A stretch of DNA of 37,894 bases from an uncultured Lachnospiraceae bacterium (GTDB taxonomy: Bacteria; Bacillota; Clostridia; Lachnospirales; Lachnospiraceae): NCBI GenBank assembly GCA_902789175.1, contig CADANF010000036.1:341-38234 (forward strand). The letters run 5' to 3'. The notes under the pieces are model-generated. The model was not told the DNA's origin. It worked only from the letters and a program-made list of their open reading frames with translations, and searched no databases. The position numbers and the translations under genes are program-made. Each line of letters begins with the position of its first letter. Within the stretch, counting starts at the first letter, position 1. Below, piece after piece: positions 24,723 to 32,704 of the stretch.

Positions 24723-25493
24723 CTAGCAGACAGTCTTATCTGAGAATATAACTCCGAGTCCTCTCTCAAGTGGGACCGCTGCAAGTGATTGAATTAATAC
24801 ATCAGATAATTCATCGTCGCAAGTATCTGATGTTTCAACTATTATGATATCTTTCTCGAATCTTCTTGAAAGATCACTGATATTCTGACTTAATGTATAT
24901 AAATCTGAAAGTCCTTTGCCTGTAAAGTCAACAGAAAGGTATTCGAAAGGTCTGCCACCAGCTACAAAGAAACGGTTAACAGGTTTCTTACAAGCCTCAT
25001 TATCAAGACCAGATGAAAGATAAAACATTACTTTCATATCCGGGTTTTCAGCCTTAGCACCATTTATTGCTGCATTAAGGACACGCTTTTCATCTTCTGA
25101 TCCCAGCTTAACTTCAGGGAAGATAACATTCATTTCACAATCAATTTCAACAATAGAAGGAAGAGCATTCTCGCTCTTAAGCATCTGAAGATTCTTTAAT
25201 ACAAATTCAAAAGTCTTTCTTTCTGAAGCTCTGATAAACATACGTGCTTCTGTTGGAACCAAAGATCCGTCAGAAGTAATGATATTTCGCATATCAATAT
25301 GCATGATCCAGTTGATTCCGAGGGAAACAGCTTCCTTTGCAACAGGAAGTATATCAGCTATAGAAAATGTATTACCATTTGTAGTCTCACCAACATAATA
25401 TCTGATAGTATTAATTCCTTTACCAGAAAGATTCTTAATAATACCAGAATCAGATGTAGTCATATTAATGCAGTTAATCAAATTGCCCATCAT
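24723..25493 (-). CDS. TIM-barrel-like protein, distantly similar to GH53-type glycoside hydrolases
   Basis: 256 residues without a signal peptide, start preceded by AAGGAG (the second Met codon is equally possible). The layout alternates strands and helices as in a beta/alpha barrel. GINTIRYYVGETTNGN and GINWIMHIDMRN look like early barrel strands, VEIDCEMN aligns in position with the acid/base Glu region, and IIIVETSD with the nucleophile strand of GH53-like proteins. It is shorter than secreted endo-galactanases and lacks the usual NE motif, so catalytic activity is doubtful. A cytoplasmic, possibly non-enzymatic relative is likely. A LacI-type palindrome lies 173 bases upstream. Family assignment is weak, but the coding call is strong. 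Confidence 0.45.
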   Translation of the reverse strand: MMGNLINCINMTTSDSGIIKNLSGKGINTIRYYVGETTNGNTFSIADILPVAKEAVSLGINWIMHIDMRNIITSDGSLVPTEARMFIRASERKTFEFVLKNLQMLKSENALPSIVEIDCEMNVIFPEVKLGSEDEKRVLNAAINGAKAENPDMKVMFYLSSGLDNEACKKPVNRFFVAGGRPFEYLSVDFTGKGLSDLYTLSQNISDLSRRFEKDIIIVETSDTCDDELSDVLIQSLAAVPLERGLGVIFSDKTVC

Positions 25494-25995
25494 AAATTCT
25501 CCTTTTTATTAATTGCAATGACTATATAAAATAGCATAATAATCGCAGTATTACTATACAAAAAGAATAACAGCGCAACAGTATGTGAGTCAATCGTGCA
25601 AAGTTAACTAAAAACGTTACCGGGATTGTCAAAAATACGCAAAAATGTTCAAAAACACAGAGCAACGCAAACGGTTGCGGCGGCGGGAAATAAAGAGATT
25701 AATTGGCGGATAAAGTAGTGCATAATATTCATTTTTATAACAGTACTTTAGTACTTATATGTTCAAAATTTCACAGAAAACAAAGGAAAAATATAAGATA
25801 AAGTGACGAAAATATGTACAAATTGTTATATGTTCCAGCTGAAAAATAAACTAAAAATAAACAATATGTTAACTTTCTTAAGATGTACTTAAGAATGGAT
25901 TAGGGTACTTGAAACACGGCCTTTTAGTTGGCATATTAAATGTTGTTAGATCATTTTTGGGAAAGGAGTAACAGAAATCTGTAGTATTCATTATA
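25494..25995. other. 502-base intergenic region with a LacI-type palindrome
   Basis: CGCAAACGGTTGCG (25666-25679) is an almost perfect palindrome around CG, in the style of LacI-family operators. AACTAAAAACGTTA at 25606-25619 repeats exactly the 14-mer found at 2821-2834 upstream of nrdD. CTTAAG-N5-CTTAAG occurs near 25877-25893. AAAGGAG at 25962-25968 has no start codon at ordinary spacing. No gene of more than 48 codons is seen. Confidence 0.5.
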
Positions 25996-26142
25996 ATGAA
26001 CAGTATGGTAATATATATGCTGAATGATGAAGTGGTAAGTAAAGATATATATGACATGGAGATAAATAATTTTACAGAGGATAAGGTGAAATTTTATAAT
26101 TTTGACAGGCATGAGTGGAGAGAAAATCTATTTTCTGAGTAG
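25996..26142 (+). CDS. Possible 48-aa acidic small protein
   Basis: ATG at 25996 to TAG at 26140 encodes 48 residues (MNSMVIYMLNDEVVSKDIYD at the start, ending HEWRENLFSE). It is hydrophilic and acidic, with amino-acid use like a real protein. It lies 38 bases before the lipoprotein gene on the same strand. The weak point is initiation: AAAGGAG lies 27 bases upstream, too far for normal use. The in-frame Met at 26005 has no better site. It may be a real small protein, a translated leader or chance. Confidence 0.35.
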   Translation: MNSMVIYMLNDEVVSKDIYDMEINNFTEDKVKFYNFDRHEWRENLFSE

Positions 26143-26180
26143 ACTTTAGCTTATAAGATAAGTTTCACTAGGGAGACAAT

Positions 26181-27236
26181 ATGAATCATTTGCATGATTT
26201 GATAAAAAAATCTTTAATAGCTGTGTTGCTTTCTTTAATGATCGTTACTACAACAGGATGCGATTATGAATTATTCGAAAATGATTATTATTCAGAAGAT
26301 CAATATTTTGATAATGAGTATAAAAAAAGGTCCTATTCCAGAGATGAGATAATGTATGAGGACCCAGATGATTATAGCTTTGACGATGGTATTCTGATAG
26401 AGGCAGAGATACACAGTGAGCTTGATGCGTATATAAATATTGATCTGGATCATAAGTTATCTGAAAAAGAAAAGAAAAAGATCGATGATAAGTATAAAGA
26501 AGTGTTATCAGGTATTTCTGACATTGAATATTATACTTGTGATGCAAAGTCTAATATGGTATTGAATTATCAGGCCACTTATTATTATTATGAAACTAAA
26601 ACAATTTTGGATTTTTCGGTTAGGGCAGTTTTCAGGATAGATTTTGACGGTGATGGCAGTAAGGAAGTGGTCCTAAAAATTGATGATGGACCTGATTTTG
26701 CTGATGAGGAATGTATTTATAATGATAATTTATTGGTACTTCATTATTATGATGGTAAGGTTTATGCCAATAAGATCAGTTTTTATAAATTAAATTATCT
26801 TGGAGAAAATGGGATTATTGGTGAAATTGATCAATGGGGAAATACGGTTTATTGCTTTTTTACTTTTACCCAAAATGAATTTTACGTAGACAGAATTTGT
26901 TATGAGACGCAGGTGACTCCTGAGAGTTTATATGAAGGGGGTTATTCAGAAGAAGAGGCAGCACGTATTATTGATGAATTTTATTATAAAATGGATTCAA
27001 ATGATACTGATAATCTAAATGATGAATCTGATTTTTCAAATGATGCTCAGTTTCCATATGATGGCGAAACAGTTGATAATTCTCAATACTATAAATCATA
27101 TATTTTTCTACATTATTATGTGGAAAGGGAATTATATGCAAAGATCGAGCATTATATAAGAAAAAATGGTGAAGCCTTAAGTTATACTATAAATGGAGAA
27201 ATTACTGAAGAAGAGATAAATAGAATATTTAAGTAA
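26181..27236 (+). CDS. Acidic lipoprotein with a calcium-binding-type loop
   Basis: 351 residues. A lipoprotein signal (basic start, then LIAVLLSLMIVTTTGC, modified Cys at residue 27) anchors it to the outer face of the membrane. A highly acidic, Tyr-rich segment (28-75) follows. The middle contains FRIDFDGDGSKEVVLKI (residues ~152-168), an FG-GAP/EF-hand-like Asp loop inside a beta-sheet domain. This pattern occurs in many clostridial lipoproteins with repeat-domain sensors. The C-terminus is rich in Asp/Asn and Tyr. I do not recognise a specific family. GGGAG precedes the ATG. A strong terminator follows four bases after the stop, so the gene, perhaps with the 48-aa ORF, is its own unit. 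Confidence 0.75.
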   Translation: MNHLHDLIKKSLIAVLLSLMIVTTTGCDYELFENDYYSEDQYFDNEYKKRSYSRDEIMYEDPDDYSFDDGILIEAEIHSELDAYINIDLDHKLSEKEKKKIDDKYKEVLSGISDIEYYTCDAKSNMVLNYQATYYYYETKTILDFSVRAVFRIDFDGDGSKEVVLKIDDGPDFADEECIYNDNLLVLHYYDGKVYANKISFYKLNYLGENGIIGEIDQWGNTVYCFFTFTQNEFYVDRICYETQVTPESLYEGGYSEEEAARIIDEFYYKMDSNDTDNLNDESDFSNDAQFPYDGETVDNSQYYKSYIFLHYYVERELYAKIEHYIRKNGEALSYTINGEITEEEINRIFK

Positions 27237-27240
27237 GAAA

Positions 27241-27279
27241 CAGAGGTGCACTTTAAAATGATGTGCACCTCTGCTTTTT
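27241..27279 (+). terminator. Terminator after lipoprotein gene
   Basis: CAGAGGTGCAC / GTGCACCTCTG, perfect 11-bp stem with an 11-base loop, followed by CTTTTT. Confidence 0.9.
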
Positions 27280-27405
27280 ATAACTATTCATAGAATCTTC
27301 ATACGTCGAAACGCTTTACATGATAAAATCATACTTAGGACTGAATTATTACAGTATATAGGGAAAAGTGAAGTTGATTTTTATCTTTGGGAATCGGAGT
27401 TTTAT

Positions 27406-28809
27406 ATGAGTAAAAGAATATTGACTATAGATGATGATGCCATTAGCAGGAGAGTACTTAGTGCCTGTCTTAAGAAGGCGGGCGATTATCAGGTGGAAGA
27501 ATTTGATAATGCTATGGCAGCGTTAAAATATTTATCTGAGAATAAAGTTGATCTGGTAATCACTGATATTGAAATGCCTGAAATGGATGGATTTACTTTT
27601 TATGAAAAGATGAGATCCATGGAGTATTTAGATGAGATACCAGTTCTTTTTCTTACGGGGTCTTTTGATGAGAAAAATCAACAGAAAGCTCTTAGTCTTA
27701 GTGCGGCTGGATTTATAAGAAAACCTATTATCCTGCCGGATCTAAAAGCTGTAGTTGAGAATGCATTTAACAGTATTTATATCGAAAATACGAAAGATTC
27801 CATACTTATAATTGATGATAGTTCTATGAATAATAGAATCGCAAAGCATATTTTAGAAAAAAAATATAAGGTCTATTCTGCAACGAGTGGTAAAGAAGGG
27901 CTTAAAATGGCAGAAGATATAGAGCCTTCTCTTATCTTGCTGGATATTCATATGCCTAATATGAATGGATTTGAAGTTATGGATAATCTTAAGAAAAATG
28001 ACAGATTAAAAGATATTCCGGTGGTTTTTTTGACAGCGGATATTGAAAAAAGTTCTGAGGTGGACAGCTTTAAAGTGGGAGCTCAGGATTATATCAGAAA
28101 GCCATTTATAGCTGAAGTAATGATACAGAGAGTGGGAAGAATACTGGAATTAGAGCATCTTAAGAAATATCTTCAGACCGAGGTTGATAAACAGACGAGA
28201 AAAGCTGAAGAAAGAAGAAAGTCTATGGAAAAGATGACAGATCAGATTATTAAAGCCTTAGTTGGCACCATAGATGCAAAGGATAAATATACTAATGGTC
28301 ATTCTACTCGTGTTGCCAGTTATTCAAGAGAAATAGCCCGTCGTGCAGGAAAAGATGAGAAAATGCAGCAAAGCATTTATTATATCGGACTACTTCATGA
28401 TATTGGCAAAATTGGCGTTACTGATGAGATAATAAATAAAAAATCAAAACTTACAGAAGAAGAATATGACATCATAAAGACTCATCCTGTAATAGGAAGT
28501 GAGATCCTTAAAAATATATCGGAAATTCCGGGTATATGGCAGGGGGCAAGATTTCATCATGAAAGATATGATGGAACAGGGTATCCTGACGGATTAAAGG
28601 GAGAAGATATACCAGAAGTGGGAAGGATAATAGGAGTTGCCGATGCTTATGACGCAATGACTTCCAACAGAAGTTACAGGCCATTGCTTCCTCAGAATCT
28701 GGTAAGAGAAGAAATAGAAAATAATATAGGAACTCAATTTGACCCATGTTTCGCTGGTATTATGCTGGAAATGATTGACGAGGATACTGATTTTTCCTTG
28801 CATGAATAG
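27406..28809 (+). CDS. Double response-regulator HD-GYP protein (cyclic-di-GMP phosphodiesterase)
   Basis: 467 residues. There are two receiver domains in tandem, REC1 (1-122) with the acidic pocket IDDD (9-12) and phospho-acceptor Asp54, and REC2 (131-255) with IDDS and Asp180. Both have a conserved Thr and Lys (T84/K106 and T210/K232). A short coiled coil leads into an HD-GYP domain (~283-467) with HDIGK (331-335), HHERYDGTGYP (384-394) and DAYDAMTSNRSYRP. All metal-binding and GYP residues are present, so it should hydrolyse cyclic-di-GMP when phosphorylated. No partner histidine kinase is in the window. CGGAG precedes the ATG. DegV follows 72 bases after its stop. Confidence 0.95.
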   Translation: MSKRILTIDDDAISRRVLSACLKKAGDYQVEEFDNAMAALKYLSENKVDLVITDIEMPEMDGFTFYEKMRSMEYLDEIPVLFLTGSFDEKNQQKALSLSAAGFIRKPIILPDLKAVVENAFNSIYIENTKDSILIIDDSSMNNRIAKHILEKKYKVYSATSGKEGLKMAEDIEPSLILLDIHMPNMNGFEVMDNLKKNDRLKDIPVVFLTADIEKSSEVDSFKVGAQDYIRKPFIAEVMIQRVGRILELEHLKKYLQTEVDKQTRKAEERRKSMEKMTDQIIKALVGTIDAKDKYTNGHSTRVASYSREIARRAGKDEKMQQSIYYIGLLHDIGKIGVTDEIINKKSKLTEEEYDIIKTHPVIGSEILKNISEIPGIWQGARFHHERYDGTGYPDGLKGEDIPEVGRIIGVADAYDAMTSNRSYRPLLPQNLVREEIENNIGTQFDPCFAGIMLEMIDEDTDFSLHE

Positions 28810-28881
28810 GTTTGACATTAAATAATTTCATGATTAATATAGAGAATATACTTAACATTTTAATTAATAAGAGGTTTTATA

Positions 28882-29766
28882 ATGGCAGAATATGTACTGA
28901 GCTGTTGCTCAACTGTTGATCTTACTCCTGAGTATATGGAGAAGAGAGATATTAAATATATATGCTTTAATTATTCGGTAGATGGAGTTTCTTATAAGGA
29001 TGACATGGGAGTGTCAATAAAAACTTCAGAGCTTCATAAGAGAATGCTTGATGGGGCTGATGCCAAGACTTCACAGGTAAGTGTTGGTGAATATGTGGAA
29101 TATTTTACATCATTTTTAAAGGATGGAAAGGATATACTTCACTGTACACTTTCTTCCGGAATATCAGGAACATATAATTCAGCTTGCACAGCTGCAGATA
29201 TTCTTAAGGAACAATTTCCTGACAAGAAGATTTATATAGTGGATTCTCTTGAAGCATCATCGGGCTATGGATTATTTATGGATAAGCTGGCTGATCTTAA
29301 GGAAGAGGGTATGGATATTGATTCATTACTTACTTGGGCTGAAGAGAATAAATTAAATGTTAATCATTGGTTTTTCTCATCAGATCTTACTTTCTTTATA
29401 AGAGGTGGAAGAGTTTCAAAGACAGCGGGAGCAATCGGTAAGGTTCTTAGCATCTGTCCTCTTTTAAATGTAGATTATATGGGAAGACTTATTTCAAGAG
29501 AAAAGATCCGTACAAAGAAAAAAGCCATATTAAGAGCTGCAGAAAAGATGGAAGAACTGGCAGATAATGGCATAGAATATAGCGATAAAGTATTTATTTC
29601 CAATTCTGATCCGGATGGTGCAAAGGCTTTAGCTGACCTTATAGCTGAAAGATTTCCAAAGATTAAAGGAAAAGTGGAAATATTTGATATCGGAGCAACC
29701 ATTGGCTGTCACACAGGCCCTGGTACAGTGGCACTTTTCTTCTGGGGAAAAAAGAGAGAAGACTAG
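28882..29766 (+). CDS. DegV-family fatty-acid-binding protein (FakB-like)
   Basis: 294 residues, full family length. The N-terminal domain has the DegV pattern (STVDLTPEYMEK, then TSQVSVGEY and CTLSSGISGTYNSA), where the serines hold the fatty-acid carboxyl group. The C-terminal domain ends GATIGCHTGPGTVALFF, with the conserved His-Thr-Gly-Pro-Gly that contacts the FakA kinase in characterised homologues. Such proteins present fatty acids for phosphorylation to acyl-phosphate and so feed phospholipid synthesis. It is the first gene of a tight operon: the acyltransferase starts five bases after its stop. That order makes an acyl-donor role likely. No FakA is present in the window. Confidence 0.92.
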   Translation: MAEYVLSCCSTVDLTPEYMEKRDIKYICFNYSVDGVSYKDDMGVSIKTSELHKRMLDGADAKTSQVSVGEYVEYFTSFLKDGKDILHCTLSSGISGTYNSACTAADILKEQFPDKKIYIVDSLEASSGYGLFMDKLADLKEEGMDIDSLLTWAEENKLNVNHWFFSSDLTFFIRGGRVSKTAGAIGKVLSICPLLNVDYMGRLISREKIRTKKKAILRAAEKMEELADNGIEYSDKVFISNSDPDGAKALADLIAERFPKIKGKVEIFDIGATIGCHTGPGTVALFFWGKKRED

Positions 29767-29771
29767 TATCT

Positions 29772-30521
29772 ATGGAAAAGAAGATTTCTCTTAATTATAG
29801 ATTTATTAGAGCGATAACTAAGGCAATTTATCCTCATATAGATGTGGAAGGAATAGAAAATCTTCCTAAGGGACCGGCAATAGTAGTGGGCAATCATTCT
29901 CAGATGCATGGCCCGGTTGCCTGTCAGTTATATTTTCCAGGAAAGAAATATATATGGTGCATTAGTGAGATGATGCATCTTTCAAAAGTACCATCTTATG
30001 CTTATAAGGATTTTTGGAGTAATAAACCTAAGGGAGTAAGATTCTTCTTTAAAATACTTTCTTATATCATAGCTCCAATATCAGTCAGTGTTTTTAATAA
30101 TGCTGATACGATCCCTGTTTATAAGGATAAGAGAGTAGCTATCACATTTAAAGAGTCAGTTAAAAGGCTTAAAGAAGGGGATAGTGTGATAATCTTTCCG
30201 GAATGTTATGATGAACATAATAATATCGTACATGAATTTCAACAAGGATTTGTGGATGTGGCAAAAAGGTATTATAAAGAAACCAGTGAAGAGATACCTT
30301 TTGTGCCACTCTATGTTTGTCCGAAGTTAAAGAAGCTTATCATTGGAAAGCCTGTTTATTTTAATAATGAAAATGATATTCATGAAGAACGAATAAGAAT
30401 TTGTGATTATCTTATGGAGGAAATATCAGAAATGGCTTATATGAAGCCACGTCATAAGGTGGTTCCTTATCCCAATATTAAAAAGAAGGATTATCCTTAT
30501 AATACACGTTTGGTAATTTGA
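29772..30521 (+). CDS. PlsC-like 1-acyl-glycerol-phosphate acyltransferase family protein, divergent motifs
   Basis: 249 residues. Overall it fits the lysophospholipid acyltransferase fold: NLPKGPAIVVGNHSQMHGP in block I, and VIIFPECYDEHNNIVHEFQQGF in block III with FVPLYV following. The canonical NHx4D catalytic pair is altered: His is kept, but the Asp position reads Gly (NHSQMHG). The usual FPEGTR is FPECYD. Either the His acts with another acid, or the specificity is unusual. The C-terminal half is Lys-rich and ends with a PYPNIKKKDYPYNTR segment. It lies five bases after DegV and its stop overlaps the next frame, so it is translationally coupled in a lipid operon. Confidence 0.82.
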   Translation: MEKKISLNYRFIRAITKAIYPHIDVEGIENLPKGPAIVVGNHSQMHGPVACQLYFPGKKYIWCISEMMHLSKVPSYAYKDFWSNKPKGVRFFFKILSYIIAPISVSVFNNADTIPVYKDKRVAITFKESVKRLKEGDSVIIFPECYDEHNNIVHEFQQGFVDVAKRYYKETSEEIPFVPLYVCPKLKKLIIGKPVYFNNENDIHEERIRICDYLMEEISEMAYMKPRHKVVPYPNIKKKDYPYNTRLVI

Positions 30522-30526
30522 AGAAT

Positions 30527-31228
30527 ATGAAAACACCAGTCAGAGATTATAGAAAAGTAAGATTTAATAATATACGTACTCCAGAGTTCTCACATCTTTT
30601 GCTATTGCTTGGATGGGTAGGATATCTTGTAATGTATGCCGTAACTGAAAAAATTATACCGGAAACAGCCTGTCATGTGGTTCATTGCCATCTGGATGAT
30701 ATTATCCCATTTAATGAATATTTTATCATCCTGTATGTTTCATGGTATTTCTTTGTTGTGGGTTCACTTCTATATATGTTGCTCTATGATATTGAGGGCT
30801 TTAAGAAGATGCAGATCTTCATAATAATCACTCAGATCATAGCAGTTATAGTTTATATAGTTTGGCCATCAGTTCAGTATGGAAGGCCGGATGAATTTAT
30901 TCATTCTAATATTTTGACAAAATTAGTTGGATTAATATATTCTGTAGATACGCCTACAGGGGTGTGTCCATCCTTACATGTAGGTTATTCCATTGCGATT
31001 GCATCAGTTTGGGCTAAAAAGAAGGATATTTCAGTTATCTTAAGGATAGTGCTGATTATCTGGGCTGCAGCAATCTGTATTTCTGTTGCATTTGTAAAGC
31101 AGCATTCAGTGCTGGATATATTTGCAGCAATTCCAATGTGTCTCTTTGCAGAGGTATTATTATATTGGAAGGCTTATTGGAAGCCCAAAATAATAAGTGA
31201 GAGAAAGAGGGAAGAAATAAATGGCTAG
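30527..31228 (+). CDS. PAP2-superfamily membrane protein, PAP2_3 (inositol-phosphotransferase-like) branch
   Basis: 233 residues from the ATG at 30527. A TTG at 30518 overlapping the previous stop is an alternative start. Five to six membrane helices are seen. The catalytic motifs are GVCPSLHVGYS (the C-P-S-L-H form found in the Aur1/inositol-phosphorylceramide-synthase-like branch) and VKQHSVLDIFAA, supplying both active-site histidines and Asp. The first Lys/Arg motif is weak, as in that branch. Such enzymes hydrolyse lipid phosphates or transfer a phospho-head group between lipids. Its start is coupled to the acyltransferase and its end overlaps the E2-like gene, so it acts in the same pathway. 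Confidence 0.82.
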   Translation: MKTPVRDYRKVRFNNIRTPEFSHLLLLLGWVGYLVMYAVTEKIIPETACHVVHCHLDDIIPFNEYFIILYVSWYFFVVGSLLYMLLYDIEGFKKMQIFIIITQIIAVIVYIVWPSVQYGRPDEFIHSNILTKLVGLIYSVDTPTGVCPSLHVGYSIAIASVWAKKKDISVILRIVLIIWAAAICISVAFVKQHSVLDIFAAIPMCLFAEVLLYWKAYWKPKIISERKREEING

Positions 31229-32075
31229 AAGATGGGGAGACCGACGGGACGGTACTCTTATCAGAGACTTGGATTCAATGCATTATATAATGCCACTCAT
31301 GTATCCTAATAGATGCGATAATGAAGCTTGTATGAGGATAACCATTAATCTTGCAAAGACAGAGGAGTATATTAAGCAAGTTAATCAGGAAATTGATGGA
31401 CCTAAGATTAATCTATTTCAGGTGATAATAACGGCAGCATTAAAGACTATCAGACTAAGACCTCAGATGAACAGGTTTATCGCAAATAAAAATCTATATC
31501 AGAGAAATAATCTTACTGCAGCATTTACAGTGAAGAAGACTTTTGAAGATGATGGAGAAGAAACACTTGCCAGAATCGTGGCAGAAGATTCGGATACCCT
31601 TAAGACTCTTTGTTCAAAGGTAAATGCTCAGATTGAATTATGTAAGACTTCAGTTGATAAATCTACAGAGAGCATGAATTTTATCCAGAAGCTGCCATTC
31701 AAACATTTTATTGGTGCTATGGCTAGAGTTGCTGATAGACACGGCTGGATGCCAGAGTCAGTGATCGCTTCGGATCCATATCAGTGCTCCATAGTCCTTA
31801 CTAATTTAGGTTCTATCGGACTTAATACCGGATATCATCATATGACAAATTGGGGAACAACTTCGGTTTTTATGATAATAGGAAAAAAGAAGAGAAGACC
31901 TGTGTATGACATGGATGGAAATGTAACCATGAAAAAACAGATAGATCTCTCAATGACGATTGATGAAAGAATTGCAGATGGATATTATTATGCAAGGACG
32001 TTAAAACTCTTAAAGAAGCTCATTGAAAATCCTGAGCTTCTAGAGAAACCAATATCTACAGAAGTAAGCTTTTAA
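31221..32075 (+). CDS. E2/chloramphenicol-acetyltransferase-fold acyltransferase-like protein
   Basis: 284 residues, cytoplasmic, overlapping the previous gene by 8 bases. Most of the length follows the catalytic domain of CoA-dependent acyltransferases (E2 of 2-oxoacid dehydrogenases and chloramphenicol acetyltransferase), including VIITAALKTIRLRPQMNRF, IVLTNLGSIGL and the terminal LSMTIDERIADGYYYA. In E2 and CAT enzymes the last motif is DHRxxDG or HHxxxDG with the catalytic His. Here that His is replaced by Glu (DERIADG). There are no lipoyl or E1/E3-binding domains. Its place at the end of a DegV/PlsC/PAP2 operon suggests it acylates or binds a lipid intermediate, and it may be non-catalytic. 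The reaction is unknown. Confidence 0.8.
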   Translation: MARRWGDRRDGTLIRDLDSMHYIMPLMYPNRCDNEACMRITINLAKTEEYIKQVNQEIDGPKINLFQVIITAALKTIRLRPQMNRFIANKNLYQRNNLTAAFTVKKTFEDDGEETLARIVAEDSDTLKTLCSKVNAQIELCKTSVDKSTESMNFIQKLPFKHFIGAMARVADRHGWMPESVIASDPYQCSIVLTNLGSIGLNTGYHHMTNWGTTSVFMIIGKKKRRPVYDMDGNVTMKKQIDLSMTIDERIADGYYYARTLKLLKKLIENPELLEKPISTEVSF

Positions 32076-32100
32076 TTTAAAACTGGGTAAGTTATAAAGA

Positions 32101-32139
32101 AAAAATGATCTGGAATTAGAATTCCAGATCATTTTTTTC
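32101..32139. terminator. Bidirectional terminator overlapping the end of the DUF1292 gene
   Basis: AAAAATGATCTGGAATT / AATTCCAGATCATTTTT, a 17-bp perfect stem with a two-base loop. It ends the lipid operon. Its right half contains the last codons of the convergent DUF1292 gene. Confidence 0.9.
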
Positions 32140-32421
32140 GCAATAATCATCGAATGCAGCAGCTACAAGTTCGAATTCTTCAGGATCAGTTACTTCCTGG
32201 AGATCAGGATTATCAGCTGTATGAGTTTCATCTTCTACATATCTGTATACCCAGATGTCATCACCTACATCCTCACCCTTATCATTTATAGGGATAAGGA
32301 AGATATAATCATTTTCAGCTACTGTAAGTACTGTGATGATGGCACATTCAACTGGATCTGTTCCATCAAGTTCAACAGTGATAGTAGATGACTGCATTTC
32401 ATTTACTTTATTCTGATTCAT
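32116..32421 (-). CDS. DUF1292 family protein
   Basis: 101 residues, cytoplasmic and very acidic. The pattern ITVELDGTDPVECAIITVLTV, then DYIFLIPINDKGEDVGDDIWVYRY, then DPEEFELVAAAFDDYCEKND matches the DUF1292 (YrzB/UPF0473) family found throughout Firmicutes. Its function is not known. The final seven codons and the stop lie within the convergent terminator stem. AGAGGG precedes the ATG. A TTGAGC-17-TATACT promoter lies 36 bases upstream. It is a single-gene unit. Confidence 0.92.
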   Translation of the reverse strand: MNQNKVNEMQSSTITVELDGTDPVECAIITVLTVAENDYIFLIPINDKGEDVGDDIWVYRYVEDETHTADNPDLQEVTDPEEFELVAAAFDDYCEKNDLEF

Positions 32422-32456
32422 ATTATCCCTCTTAATTAAACAATTAGTATTAATAA

Positions 32457-32485
32457 AGTATAGCAGAAATGGCTTGGATGCTCAA
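32457..32485 (-). promoter_or_regulatory. Promoter of DUF1292 gene
   Basis: On the minus strand: TTGAGC (32485-32480), a 17-base spacer and TATACT (32462-32457). Confidence 0.7.
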
Positions 32486-32655
32486 GATTAGAAAGAAACA
32501 TATTGCTTCTCCCTGACCGTAATTGGTTGCTGTAAAAACAATAACAACTCTAATTGTATAATATACATAAAAATGTTTGCCGAATATGTAGAAAGTGATT
32601 AAATTATATTGATTTTAAAGTTTGACAGTATTAATATCTGATTTGTTCAAAAGTT

Positions 32656-32680
32656 GTTCCCGATGGGAACTAATAATTTT
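32656..32680 (+). terminator. Attenuator-like hairpin upstream of the WXG100 gene
   Basis: GTTCCC GAT GGGAAC followed by TAATAATTTTTT. The stem is short (6 bp) but GC-rich. It could stop transcription before the toxin locus or close the upstream region. Confidence 0.45.
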
Positions 32681-32688
32681 TTGTCAAA

Positions 32689-32704
32689 ATGGTAACGTTT
32701 TCAT
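32689..32704. promoter_or_regulatory. Catabolite-responsive element (cre, CcpA site)
   Basis: ATGGTAACGTTTTCAT matches the consensus WTGNNANCGNWWNCAW at every defined position. It lies 34 bases before the WXG100 start codon, a position where CcpA usually represses. Confidence 0.7.

Noticed and set aside
24723-25493. Confident call as a GH53 endo-galactanase
   Set aside because: There is no signal peptide, the usual Asn-Glu acid/base motif is missing and the protein is short. Only a distant barrel-like resemblance can be supported.
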